From assembly GCA_013151445.1 (NCBI GenBank), contig JAADIG010000106.1:1-35096 (forward strand): DNA of 35,096 nt, in the 5' to 3' direction. Source of the stretch: Actinomycetota bacterium (GTDB taxonomy: Bacteria; Actinomycetota; Acidimicrobiia; Spongiisociales; UBA5794). This document shows positions 7,193 through 13,072 of the stretch, piece after piece; the first letter of the stretch is position 1, and every line of letters begins with the position of its first letter. The translations under genes were made by a program, and so were the position numbers. The notes under the pieces were generated by a model, which saw nothing but the letters and a program-made list of their open reading frames with translations, did not search any database and was not told the DNA's origin.

Positions 7193-7300
7193 CTACCGCT
7201 CGGCTGGGGAATAGCACATCAATCCATCGATGGCGCAGTCACGGTCCTTGAGAACGCCGGCCGACGCGGTCTTGACAAACATTGGTGTCATTTCGTGCAT
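7193..7300 (-). CDS. RiPP-type precursor peptide 4 (divergent)
   Basis: 35 residues. The leader MHEMTPMFVKTASAGVL keeps T-P at 5-6, K-T at 10-11, and Gly15-x-Leu17, but has Glu at the Tyr3 position. The core holds CAIDGLMC, two cysteines around an I-D-G-L motif that parallels W-D-G-S of the siblings, with SPAER as tail. The SD GGAGGT lies 4 nt from the ATG. A 16-bp hairpin ends only 20 nt upstream, so there is no room for a separate promoter in between. Confidence 0.7.
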   Translation of the reverse strand: MHEMTPMFVKTASAGVLKDRDCAIDGLMCYSPAER

Positions 7301-7320
7301 GGATACCTCCACCCGGTATT

Positions 7321-7366
7321 GGTTGAAGGTCTGGTGAGCGGGTTGCTGCCCACCAGACCTTCAACC
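7321..7366. terminator. Long hairpin between peptides 5 and 4
   Basis: Perfect 16-bp stem GGTTGAAGGTCTGGTG (7321-7336) / CACCAGACCTTCAACC (7351-7366) with a 14-nt loop. It lies 14 nt after the stop of peptide 5 and 20 nt before the ATG of peptide 4. There is no T-run, so it could act as an attenuator, processing site or mRNA stabiliser rather than a full terminator. Confidence 0.75.
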
Positions 7367-7380
7367 GCACATGCTGCGTG

Positions 7381-7476
7381 CTAGCCGCAGTACATGATTG
7401 AACCGTCGTACTCGCACTTCTCTCCGAGTGCTCCCACCAAGGTTGTCTTGGCGAGTTTTGGTGTGGTGTAGCTCAT
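7381..7476 (-). CDS. RiPP-type precursor peptide 5
   Basis: 31 residues. Leader MSYTTPKLAKTTLVGAL; core with CEYDGSIMYCG, two cysteines spaced C-x8-C around Y-D-G-S-I. The SD GGAGGAGGAT precedes the ATG. It follows peptide 6 by 64 nt and probably shares its transcript, since no strong hairpin separates them. A 16-bp hairpin lies after its stop. Confidence 0.85.
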   Translation of the reverse strand: MSYTTPKLAKTTLVGALGEKCEYDGSIMYCG

Positions 7477-7540
7477 CTAATCCTCCTCCGGATGTGTTTG
7501 GTGTTGCAACGGTCTGACCTCGATCTGGCGAGATCTCGAC

Positions 7541-7636
7541 CTAGTTACATGCGTACATTGAGCCGCCCCAGCATTTCTCTTCGTCGAGTGCTCCGGACAG
7601 TGCGGTCTTGGTGACCGCTGGTGTCGTGTAATTCAT
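7541..7636 (-). CDS. RiPP-type precursor peptide 6
   Basis: 31 residues. Leader MNYTTPAVTKTALSGAL is identical to peptide 8 except at residue 2. Core CWGGSMYACN has cysteines spaced C-x7-C around W-G-G-S-M. The SD GAGAGGAG precedes the ATG at 7636. A much longer in-frame extension upstream (to 8095) exists but has no family resemblance and crosses the hairpin and cassette 7, so the short start is chosen. Confidence 0.85.
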   Translation of the reverse strand: MNYTTPAVTKTALSGALDEEKCWGGSMYACN

Positions 7637-7936
7637 GTACTTCTCCTCTCTGTTGCTTCGGGTGCCGGTTAGGCACACTGAGTCATTAACCACAGCCGTG
7701 TGTTGAGCCGCTGTGTCAATCAGGAATCGATGCTCCGGCGAGGGAGTCCTGGCGACGGCGGTGTCGCACCGTCCAAAGGGGCCTCCGGCATTGATCCGAA
7801 TCGTGCTGCCAGCGGGTCCGGTGTTCGTCACTGCGGACCTCGGTCGGCCGGTCATTGCTGTCCCGACTCGGAGAGTTCCCCTAACGGATGTCCTGATCGG
7901 CATCGTGGCTTCACGGCTTTGCTTTGGTGATCGTGC
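7637..7936. other. 300 bp without a convincing gene, inside the peptide array
   Basis: This is the largest gap between cassettes. On the minus strand it holds the SD of peptide 6 and a TTGACA hexamer without a well-spaced -10. On the plus strand one frame reads RIVLPAGPVFVTADLG and then VPLTDVLIGIVASRL, vaguely like a SAF-domain fragment. There is no SD and no partner gene, so this may be chance or a relic. Confidence 0.4.
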
Positions 7937-7974
7937 GTCAACTTGTCTGGGGTCGGAGCCCCGCAAAAGTTGAC
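7937..7974. terminator. Hairpin at the end of cassette 7
   Basis: Outer stem GTCAACTT (7937-7944) / AAGTTGAC (7967-7974) and inner GGGG/CCCC. It begins at the stop codon of the startless cassette 7 on the minus strand. Confidence 0.65.
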
Positions 7975-8075
7975 TACTCCCCGTCGGTGCAGGTGTAGAG
8001 CGAACCCTCCCAACAGTGTCCCCTGAGTGCTCCCTCCAAGGCTGTCTTGGCGAGTGCCGGTGTCGTGCGTGTCCG
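7974..8075 (-). pseudogene. Startless precursor cassette 7
   Basis: 33 codons homologous to the neighbouring precursors: TRTTPALAKTALEGAL aligns with the leader consensus, and the core HCWEGSLYTCTDGE has C-x7-C around W-E-G-S-L. The codon where the siblings have ATG is CGG, the Tyr3 codon is CGC (Arg), and no SD is present. The frame is open upstream, but only into the hairpin after peptide 8. It is most simply a precursor whose 5' end was lost or replaced. A rare start (ATT about 21 nt upstream) cannot be excluded. Confidence 0.65.
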
Positions 8076-8098
8076 GTCGGCTCTTTTCGTTTCAATCG

Positions 8099-8143
8099 TT
8101 CCTGGTCCCGGGAGGTGGAAGATCCGCCACCCAGGACCAGGAA
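8099..8143. terminator. Hairpin downstream of peptide 8
   Basis: Outer 10-bp stem TTCCTGGTCC (8099-8108) / GGACCAGGAA (8134-8143) and inner GGTGG/CCACC (8114-8118 / 8127-8131). It starts 9 nt after the stop of peptide 8. Confidence 0.75.
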
Positions 8144-8152
8144 TCAACGCTG

Positions 8153-8257
8153 CTACGAGTCGAGGACGCAGTAGTAGATTGAGCCGTCCCAGCATTGCTC
8201 TTCGCCGAGTGCTCCTGACAGTGCGGTCTTGGTGACCGCTGGTGTCGTGTACTTCAT
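8153..8257 (-). CDS. RiPP-type precursor peptide 8
   Basis: 34 residues. Leader MKYTTPAVTKTALSGAL, the best representative of the consensus. Core CWDGSIYYCVLDS has C-x7-C around W-D-G-S-I. The SD GAGAGGAGGTA lies about 3 nt from the ATG at 8257. Peptide 9 ends 50 nt upstream with no hairpin between, so the two probably form a bicistron. In-frame upstream ATGs exist, but only the 8257 start has an SD and gives the conserved N-terminus. Confidence 0.88.
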   Translation of the reverse strand: MKYTTPAVTKTALSGALGEEQCWDGSIYYCVLDS

Positions 8258-8307
8258 GTATACCTCCTCTCGGATGTGTCCGGGTTCGAAAATCCAATGC
8301 TCAATGG

Positions 8308-8403
8308 TTATTTGTCGCAGAGATACATTGAGCCGTCCCAACATTTATCTCTGAGCGCTCCCGCGAGCACTGTTCTGGTGACCGCTGGTGTTGTGTACTT
8401 CAT
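8308..8403 (-). CDS. RiPP-type precursor peptide 9
   Basis: 31 residues. Leader MKYTTPAVTRTVLAGAL; core CWDGSMYLCDK with C-x7-C around W-D-G-S-M. The SD GAGAGGAGG is 6 nt from the ATG at 8403. A strong hairpin ends 35 nt upstream of the start, leaving little room for its own promoter. Expression therefore needs read-through from cassette 10 or a promoter overlapping the hairpin. Confidence 0.88.
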   Translation of the reverse strand: MKYTTPAVTRTVLAGALRDKCWDGSMYLCDK

Positions 8404-8438
8404 GTGTTCCTCCTCTCGATGTATCCAGGTTGTGATTC

Positions 8439-8473
8439 CCACAGGGTGTTCCGCGAGTCGGAACCCCCTGTGG
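8439..8473. terminator. Hairpin between peptides 10 and 9
   Basis: CCACAGGG (8439-8446) / CCCTGTGG (8466-8473) plus inner GTTCC/GGAAC (8448-8452 / 8460-8464), with a 7-nt loop. No clear T-run follows on the minus strand. Confidence 0.75.
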
Positions 8474-8575
8474 TTCGTTGAGTCCTCAGGTTGTGCCATT
8501 GGAACGTGTTCGTCGATGTCTTGTTACCCCGGTCGGGTCGTCCGAGCATTCCCGCACACGATCTGCGGCCTGGTC

Positions 8576-8689
8576 CTACAGGTCTCTACAGCCCAGTAAG
8601 ACTGAACCGTCAAACTTGCAATGTTCGCGACTTATGTCGAGTTCGCCCGCCAGGTTTGTCCTGATGAGCACAGGTGTCGTGTAGTTCAT
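8576..8689 (-). CDS. RiPP-type precursor peptide 10
   Basis: 37 residues, the first cassette in transcription order and the longest. Leader MNYTTPVLIRTNLAGEL keeps YTTP, Arg10, Thr11, Leu13 and Gly15. Core CKFDGSVLLGCRDL has two cysteines spaced C-x9-C around F-D-G-S-V. The SD GGGAGGAGG is 5 nt from the ATG. A hairpin at 8439-8473 follows, and a terminator-like hairpin at 8785-8810 lies upstream, so its promoter should be in 8690-8784. Confidence 0.85.
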   Translation of the reverse strand: MNYTTPVLIRTNLAGELDISREHCKFDGSVLLGCRDL

Positions 8690-8784
8690 ATATGCCTCCT
8701 CCCTCTTCTGTCGTGTTGACACGTACGCCATGGTTGGCCACGGTCAATCGAAGTACCGGATCCCTTCGGAGCTCCAGAAATACA

Positions 8785-8810
8785 AAGAACGGGCGCGAAC
8801 GCCCGTTCTT
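8785..8810 (-). terminator. Intrinsic terminator upstream of the array
   Basis: Perfect 11-bp stem AAGAACGGGCG (8785-8795) / CGCCCGTTCTT (8800-8810) with CGAA loop. The minus strand continues TGTATTTC. It would insulate the array from upstream minus-strand transcription. Confidence 0.75.
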
Positions 8811-9453
8811 GATTGTGAATGTCACAGCCGATGCGACAGCGACTAGGGCGTGAGCGATCATCCGAAGATGTCTCCGCGCGGTTCCACGATGTCGTGGAAC
8901 CTTCCCTACCGTTCATCCCGCGCTCCTCGAGTCCTTGCCCTACCTCGCGCTAGGGGCCGGACGCCCGTGGCGAGTTTGTGGAACGAAAAGTGGGATCAAA
9001 ACGACTGGACACTGAATGTCCGTCGCGCCTCCTACCAGTTCACCCTCGCCTGCGTTAAGCCCTTAGCGCAGTAAAACCACTATAGGTGGTTGTTACGATA
9101 GGTGTAGGGAAAACTTTCCCCGACCGTGAAATGGCGATTTGTGGAACCGGGGTCCCCGGGTAGTTGGTGACAGTTTCTTGGTTCGTGATCGGGCCGCAGA
9201 TCGCCGGTCACCCCTCCGGCCCGCACCGGGGAAAACGGGCAGCGGGAGTGTATGGGTAGCCACAAAACGCCGTATCTATTGAAGTTTCGTTGATCTCGCT
9301 GCAGCTCTCGGCTGCGACCAACGAGCGGACCTTACGCTCGCCGTGCTCGCCGGGTTCACAGGCGAAACACTCGGCGATCGACAGTAGCTAGCCGCCCTCG
9401 CGCGAGTGTGTGTTCGAAAAATAGTTCGATCGACCTATAACCACCGAGGGTGT
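8811..9453. other. 640 bp without a convincing gene between the array and the S26 peptidase gene
   Basis: Frames here lack SDs, the precursor leader, or protein-like composition. Visible structure: a 10-bp inverted repeat GGTTCCACGA / TCGTGGAACC (8880-8901); a stem TGCGTTAAG / CTTAGCGCA (9051-9070); and AACCAC / GTGGTT (9075-9091), which reads on the minus strand as a hairpin followed by TTTTAC. It may hold a regulatory leader, a small RNA, or decayed cassettes. No tRNA fold was recognised. Confidence 0.5.
9075..9091 (-). terminator. Hairpin with T-run downstream of the S26 peptidase gene
   Basis: AACCAC (9075-9080) / GTGGTT (9086-9091). On the minus strand it is followed directly by TTTTAC. 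It is a plausible end for the pqqD-peptidase transcript, though 363 nt after the stop. Confidence 0.45.
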
Positions 9454-9876
9454 TTACGACGTCTTCCGAAGGTAACCGAGCACGCGACGGGGAACCCTGC
9501 GAAACCTGGCTGATGCCGTCCCCAACCATCGGCTACGCCATCCGTGTTTTGTTTGTTTGCCGCTTTGGACGTCTGCAACGACACGACCAATGAGGCGATC
9601 CGACGCGACGGGGCGGTCGCGCCACAGCTGACCATCCCCATGGAAACTGTGCATGCCCTCGACGGTGCCACGACACCGATGGACAACGATCGTGGATTCG
9701 TCATTCGTGAACGCCCAGATCTCACCCCATCGGGGCATGTCGGCAGCGATGACCCGAACCTTCGCCGGGGGACGAATCGTGTGACCCATCGAGGATCCAT
9801 CAACCGGGATCCAGATTGCATCTCGCACGAGACGTTTTCGCAGTGCCCCTGCTATCGCCGCCGGTTCGGTGTTCAT
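9454..9876 (-). CDS. S26-type (signal-peptidase-like) serine peptidase
   Basis: 140 residues from an ATG that overlaps the pqqD-like stop in ATGA, so the two are translationally coupled. Motifs follow the S24/S26 order: GSSMGHTIRPP (Ser29-Met30, the nucleophile box), RWGEIWAF (50-56), VVHRCRG with His66, HGDGQLWRDRPV (79-90), and LIGRVV. His in place of the bacterial Lys suggests the Ser-His type, as in SipW and archaeal or ER signal peptidases. No membrane anchor is evident, so it is probably cytosolic. Its pairing with an RRE protein suggests it removes the leader from the nearby precursors; this is an inference. Confidence 0.75.
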   Translation of the reverse strand: MNTEPAAIAGALRKRLVRDAIWIPVDGSSMGHTIRPPAKVRVIAADMPRWGEIWAFTNDESTIVVHRCRGTVEGMHSFHGDGQLWRDRPVASDRLIGRVVADVQSGKQTKHGWRSRWLGTASARFRRVPRRVLGYLRKTS

Positions 9877-10136
9877 GCCTCGACGACGAGACCTTCGGTC
9901 TTGAGTTGCTCGACGAATACCCGTAGATCGGCTGCCCATTGCTCTCGGGTGACACCTTCGAACAAGTCAAACAACTTGCCCTCAAGTGCTTCGATTGCGG
10001 TTGGTTCTTCGATATTCGTCCAGATCAGCGTGGCGACCGGATTGAGGGTCAACAGTTCTTCGTCGGAGTCACCCACGATGACCGCCTGGTCGTCGAACAT
10101 CTCAAATACTATGTCTGGGTTTCGTGCAATCTTCAT
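9873..10136 (-). CDS. PqqD-like RiPP recognition element protein
   Basis: 87 residues, the full size of a stand-alone PqqD domain. It shows the family pattern: NPDIVFEMFDDQAVIV, then ELLTLNPVATLIWTNI (LN at 31-32, Trp39), and a C-terminal helix ending FVEQLKTEGLVV. PqqD-like domains bind RiPP leader peptides as an added beta strand and present them to modifying enzymes or leader peptidases. In lasso systems the recognised leader carries YxxP, a motif also present in the nearby precursors. The S26-type peptidase starts within its stop codon. Confidence 0.88.
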   Translation of the reverse strand: MKIARNPDIVFEMFDDQAVIVGDSDEELLTLNPVATLIWTNIEEPTAIEALEGKLFDLFEGVTREQWAADLRVFVEQLKTEGLVVEA

Positions 10137-10224
10137 GGTTTCCCACCTCGTCGGTTATGAAGTCGTAGTGACTATCGGAGGTTCTACTCACTGACTGTAG
10201 GTCACTGCCGCTCGACATTGCTTT

Positions 10225-11448
10225 CTAGCTGTTCCCAAGGGTGCCGTCGGCGAGATCGGCAAAGATATCCGCCGCTTCGGGATCGAGAAACACGACACTT
10301 GCTGAACCTGCGCGGCCCACCGTTCCAGGAACGACCTGATTGACAAGGGCTTGGGATGGTGTCAAGTACGCCGCCGCGGCGAGGGTTAACAGATCTTCGG
10401 TTGTCAGGTCGGTCCAGGCATTTTGGAGAAGAAGGTCGACCATGAGTGGCAACGAGTCAATCCCCATCGGCTGGATCATGTCCATCGCGGCCTGCATGAT
10501 GCGGCCCTGGTTCAGCGACCGTGCAAAGTCTCCGCCCGGTAGCCCCTTGCGGATTCTGGCGAGTTGCAGCGCCCGAGTCGGGTTCAACTGCTGTTGTCCA
10601 GCCGGGAAATTGCTCCAGTTGTTCCCGCTCCTCATTGATGTGGGTAGGTTGATCGACAGCCCTCCCAACTGGGTGAGCAACGCGGTGTAACCCTTGAACC
10701 CCGTCACTATGTATCCCTCCAGGGGCAGACCGGTGAGGTCGGTTGCTGTTTCGAGCATGATCTCGGGACCCCGCCCCGCCATCAAGTTGGTGAACTTGAA
10801 GTCCCCTTCGCTAGTGGTCACGTAGGTGTCGCGGGGGATTCCGAGGATCGCACCGGTTTGCTGCTCGGGGACGAGACCGATGACATGAATGCTGTCGGCT
10901 CGAAAGCGGAGCTGGTTCTGGCCAACTCTGGCATCGGAACCGAGAACCAGGACGAGACGAGGCGAGTCACCGAGCCACGGGACCTGCCCCGCGGGTTGCC
11001 CCCCGACTATCCGCCACGAACCATCCACCTTGAGACCAAACCAAACAGTCTCGTCAACGTGGATCACTGCGATCGTGTCGCCTCCATCGCCGAGTGTGCG
11101 TACCGTCGAGGTGTAGGTGATGTCGGCAGCCGGTGCCGGGAGTGTTGCCAGGAATGCGGTGAGACCCGCGGGCGCATCGGGTGTCGGGTTGCGGGGGTCC
11201 AGCCAGTAGCTGTACAGATCACCGAGAGCTGCATCAAGTTCGGGATCGACGTCGCCCGTGACCATGACGGAAAGGATCGGTGCGGTCGTTGTCGTCAGTT
11301 TCGTGGATGTTGTCGCTTGTACGGCTGTCGTTGTCGTGACCAGCGATGTCGGAGCGGCAGTTGTTGCGACGGATTCTTCGGTACCCGAACATGCGCCGAG
11401 GACCAGAACGGCGAGCGTTAATGAGGAAAGGAAGGTGAACCGGCGCAC
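10225..11448 (-). CDS. LytR-CpsA-Psr (LCP) family lipoprotein
   Basis: 407 residues from GTG 11448. The signal peptide ends in lipobox LVLGAC (Cys20), followed by a Thr-rich linker. The middle region (about residues 45-160) is unassigned. The LCP domain starts near LVLVLGSDAR and has RADSIHVIG, GAILGIPRDTYV, GLPLEGYIVTGFKG, then FPAGQQQLNPTRALQLARIR and a GGDFARSLNQG motif, i.e. the Asp/Arg residues that bind the polyprenyl pyrophosphate. LCP enzymes transfer glycopolymers to the cell wall. A lipid anchor instead of a TM helix is less common. TACACT lies 8 nt before the GTG. It is co-directional with pqqD, 88 nt upstream of it; whether they share a transcript is unclear. Confidence 0.85.
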   Translation of the reverse strand: MRRFTFLSSLTLAVLVLGACSGTEESVATTAAPTSLVTTTTAVQATTSTKLTTTTAPILSVMVTGDVDPELDAALGDLYSYWLDPRNPTPDAPAGLTAFLATLPAPAADITYTSTVRTLGDGGDTIAVIHVDETVWFGLKVDGSWRIVGGQPAGQVPWLGDSPRLVLVLGSDARVGQNQLRFRADSIHVIGLVPEQQTGAILGIPRDTYVTTSEGDFKFTNLMAGRGPEIMLETATDLTGLPLEGYIVTGFKGYTALLTQLGGLSINLPTSMRSGNNWSNFPAGQQQLNPTRALQLARIRKGLPGGDFARSLNQGRIMQAAMDMIQPMGIDSLPLMVDLLLQNAWTDLTTEDLLTLAAAAYLTPSQALVNQVVPGTVGRAGSASVVFLDPEAADIFADLADGTLGNS

Positions 11449-11561
11449 GGGCGAAGAGTGTACTGGTCATAGTTGGGTATGCCCACCCGAGGCGCGTGAT
11501 ACTTAGGTGCTTCGTCCAGAATGCCGAAAAAGCGTAACATCGTTCCGAACAAGGAGACGAC

Positions 11562-12224
11562 GTGCGAGTTGTGATAGCTGGATGTGGACGGGTCGGGACG
11601 GACCTGGCGCGCTCGCTCGCCGACATGGGTCACGATGTATCGGTGATCGACGACCGCGCCGAGGTGTTCAAGAGACTCGGTTCGACATTCGACGGCACAA
11701 CCCACGTTGGCCGATCGTACGACGTTGGTGTGCTTCGTGACGCTGGCATTGAGGCCGCCGATGCGTTCATCGCGGTTACCAACTCGGACAACGCAAACCT
11801 GATGTCCGTACAGTTAGCGAAGAAGGTCTTCGGTGTCGATCGAACGATCGCTCGGCTCGACGATCCTTCCAGGGCGGACGCCTATCAGGCGCTTGATGTG
11901 CAATATGTCGCTGGTGCCAAGCTCACCTCGCGGGTCATTCTTGAGCAGGTTGTTGAGAATGAGTTCCATCATCATGTTTCTTTCCCCGATGGTGACGTCG
12001 AAATCGTTGACATCGTGCTCGCCGAGGGAGTTGTTGGCCTCACTGTGAACGACCTTGAGATCGAGGGTGCGTTGCGTGTCGCCGCCGTTCGGCGCAATGG
12101 CACAACGTCCATTCCCCATGATTCGTATGAGCTTCGTCCGCACGACCTGGTAGCGGTGGCGGCCAAGTCAGGTATCCGCAAACGAGTACGACGTTTCCTT
12201 AGAGAACGAGAGGCATCTCTATGA
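11562..12224 (+). CDS. trkA: TrkA-type K+ channel regulatory subunit (first copy)
   Basis: 220 residues from GTG 11562, with an AAGGAG SD at 11551-11556. RCK_N Rossmann domain: VVIAGCGRVGTDLARSL (GxGxxG) with acidic VIDD at the end of the second strand. The RCK_C/TrkA_C domain covers about residues 135-217. TrkA proteins bind NAD(H) or ATP/ADP on the cytoplasmic face of TrkH and gate K+ uptake. The downstream trkA copy starts inside its stop codon. Confidence 0.9.
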   Translation: MRVVIAGCGRVGTDLARSLADMGHDVSVIDDRAEVFKRLGSTFDGTTHVGRSYDVGVLRDAGIEAADAFIAVTNSDNANLMSVQLAKKVFGVDRTIARLDDPSRADAYQALDVQYVAGAKLTSRVILEQVVENEFHHHVSFPDGDVEIVDIVLAEGVVGLTVNDLEIEGALRVAAVRRNGTTSIPHDSYELRPHDLVAVAAKSGIRKRVRRFLREREASL

Positions 12225-12883
12225 GAGTCCTCATGATCGGAGGCGGGAAGGTCGGTTCTTACCTTGCCCGTAGCCTCAGCAAGGCGGGGCACGTGGTGAC
12301 TGTGATCGAGGACACGGAGCGACGGGCCCGCGGTATTTCCGAGTCCGCTGATGTTCTTGTTTTTCACGGCGATGGGACCGATGTCGAGATGCTGCGATCC
12401 GCAGATGTTCAGCGTGCGGACTGGGCTCTCGGTGTCACCGGTCTCGACGAGGTGAATCTCGTTGCCTGCCAGCTTGCCCAGACACTGGGGGCCAAACGCA
12501 CGATTGCCCGCCTCAACAACCCCGCAAACCGTCCAACTTTTGATGCCCTCGGTATCCCCGTTGTCGCGGTGACCGACCTCATGGTCAAGGTTATTGCCCA
12601 GGAAGTCGAGGTGCCGGATCTGAGCCGAATCGCCCTGATCGGTCAGGGGCAGTTGTCGCTGTGTGAGATCGAGATTCCCGAGGGCTTTCCCGATACACCG
12701 CTGTCGTCGCTGACGTTCCCCCAGCCGTCGATCTTTGTCACGGTTGTCTCGGATGGCAGGGTTTCAGTTCCTCGAGCAGACACCCGGCTTCGGCCCGGGG
12801 ACCGCATCACCGCGGTAACAAGTGTCTCGATGGAAAAGGACCTGCTCCGAGCGATCATGCATGCCGGTGAGACCGAGTCATGA
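12221..12883 (+). CDS. trkA: TrkA-type K+ channel regulatory subunit (second copy)
   Basis: 220 residues; the ATG overlaps the first trkA stop in ATGA. It has the same RCK_N plus TrkA_C architecture: VLMIGGGKVGSYLARSL, acidic VIEDTERRA, then HGDGTDVEMLRSADVQRADW. Two half-size TrkA genes in tandem replace the double-length TrkA of Escherichia coli and probably form a hetero-oligomeric gating ring under TrkH. Confidence 0.9.
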   Translation: MRVLMIGGGKVGSYLARSLSKAGHVVTVIEDTERRARGISESADVLVFHGDGTDVEMLRSADVQRADWALGVTGLDEVNLVACQLAQTLGAKRTIARLNNPANRPTFDALGIPVVAVTDLMVKVIAQEVEVPDLSRIALIGQGQLSLCEIEIPEGFPDTPLSSLTFPQPSIFVTVVSDGRVSVPRADTRLRPGDRITAVTSVSMEKDLLRAIMHAGETES

Positions 12884-13029
12884 GTGACGAAGACGACATC
12901 AGGAGACACCGGGGACTGCTCGACGATATACGCGGCGGGATCGCGGCTTTCGGAATCGAGCTTCTTGTCATGGTTGCTATCGGAGTCTTCGGGATGGCCG
13001 CAGCTGCGGTCATAATTGCCCTGACCTGA
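12880..13029 (+). CDS. 49-residue membrane peptide between trkA and trkH
   Basis: The ATG overlaps the second trkA stop in ATGA. The acidic/basic N-terminus MSDEDDIRRHRGLLDDIR is followed by a single hydrophobic helix (about residues 22-48, GIELLVMVAIGVFGMAAAAV) ending at the stop. Translational coupling to trkA and the clean N-in TM topology support a real gene. I know no family for it. A small accessory subunit of the Trk complex is a guess from position. Confidence 0.6.
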   Translation: MSDEDDIRRHRGLLDDIRGGIAAFGIELLVMVAIGVFGMAAAAVIIALT

Positions 13030-13072
13030 TGTCACACACGACCTCTCGGCACAGCCAGGCCATCACTTCACC

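Noticed and set aside
7541-8095. Long minus-strand frame ending in peptide 6, as a 184-residue protein
   Set aside because: The upstream part has no SD-supported start, low-complexity Arg/Thr/Pro composition, and crosses a hairpin and cassette 7. Only the last 31 codons match the family.
7974-8297. 107-codon minus-strand frame containing cassette 7
   Set aside because: It starts within the cassette 8 region in another frame and reads through the hairpin. Nothing beyond the cassette homology is protein-like.
6354-8689. Regular similar units, considered as a CRISPR or tandem DNA repeat
   Set aside because: The similarity follows codons (leader conserved as protein, with SD and stop), unit spacing is irregular, there is no constant short repeat with unique spacers, and no cas genes are present.
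6309-8810. Integron-like gene cassettes (one ORF plus an inverted repeat each)
   Set aside because: The hairpins differ in sequence and lack attC-type boxes. No integrase is present, and all cassettes encode one paralogous family.
8610-8916. Two minus-strand frames upstream of peptide 10 (76 and 83 codons)
   Set aside because: They read through the 8785-8810 terminator hairpin, have no leader similarity and have shuffled-looking composition, although one has a passable GAGGAG before its ATG.
9266-9453. Possible tRNA (TTCGAA and GTTCGATC words near 9412-9440)
   Set aside because: No cloverleaf with acceptor stem or anticodon arm could be built around these words.
6354-10136. Classical lasso peptide cluster
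   Set aside because: YxxP leader and RRE fit, but no lasso cyclase (Asn-synthetase-like), no transglutaminase-like protease and no conserved Thr near the leader end are visible.
9544-10194. 216-codon plus-strand frame
   Set aside because: Antisense to the S26 peptidase and PqqD-like genes, which have clear family motifs; this frame has none.
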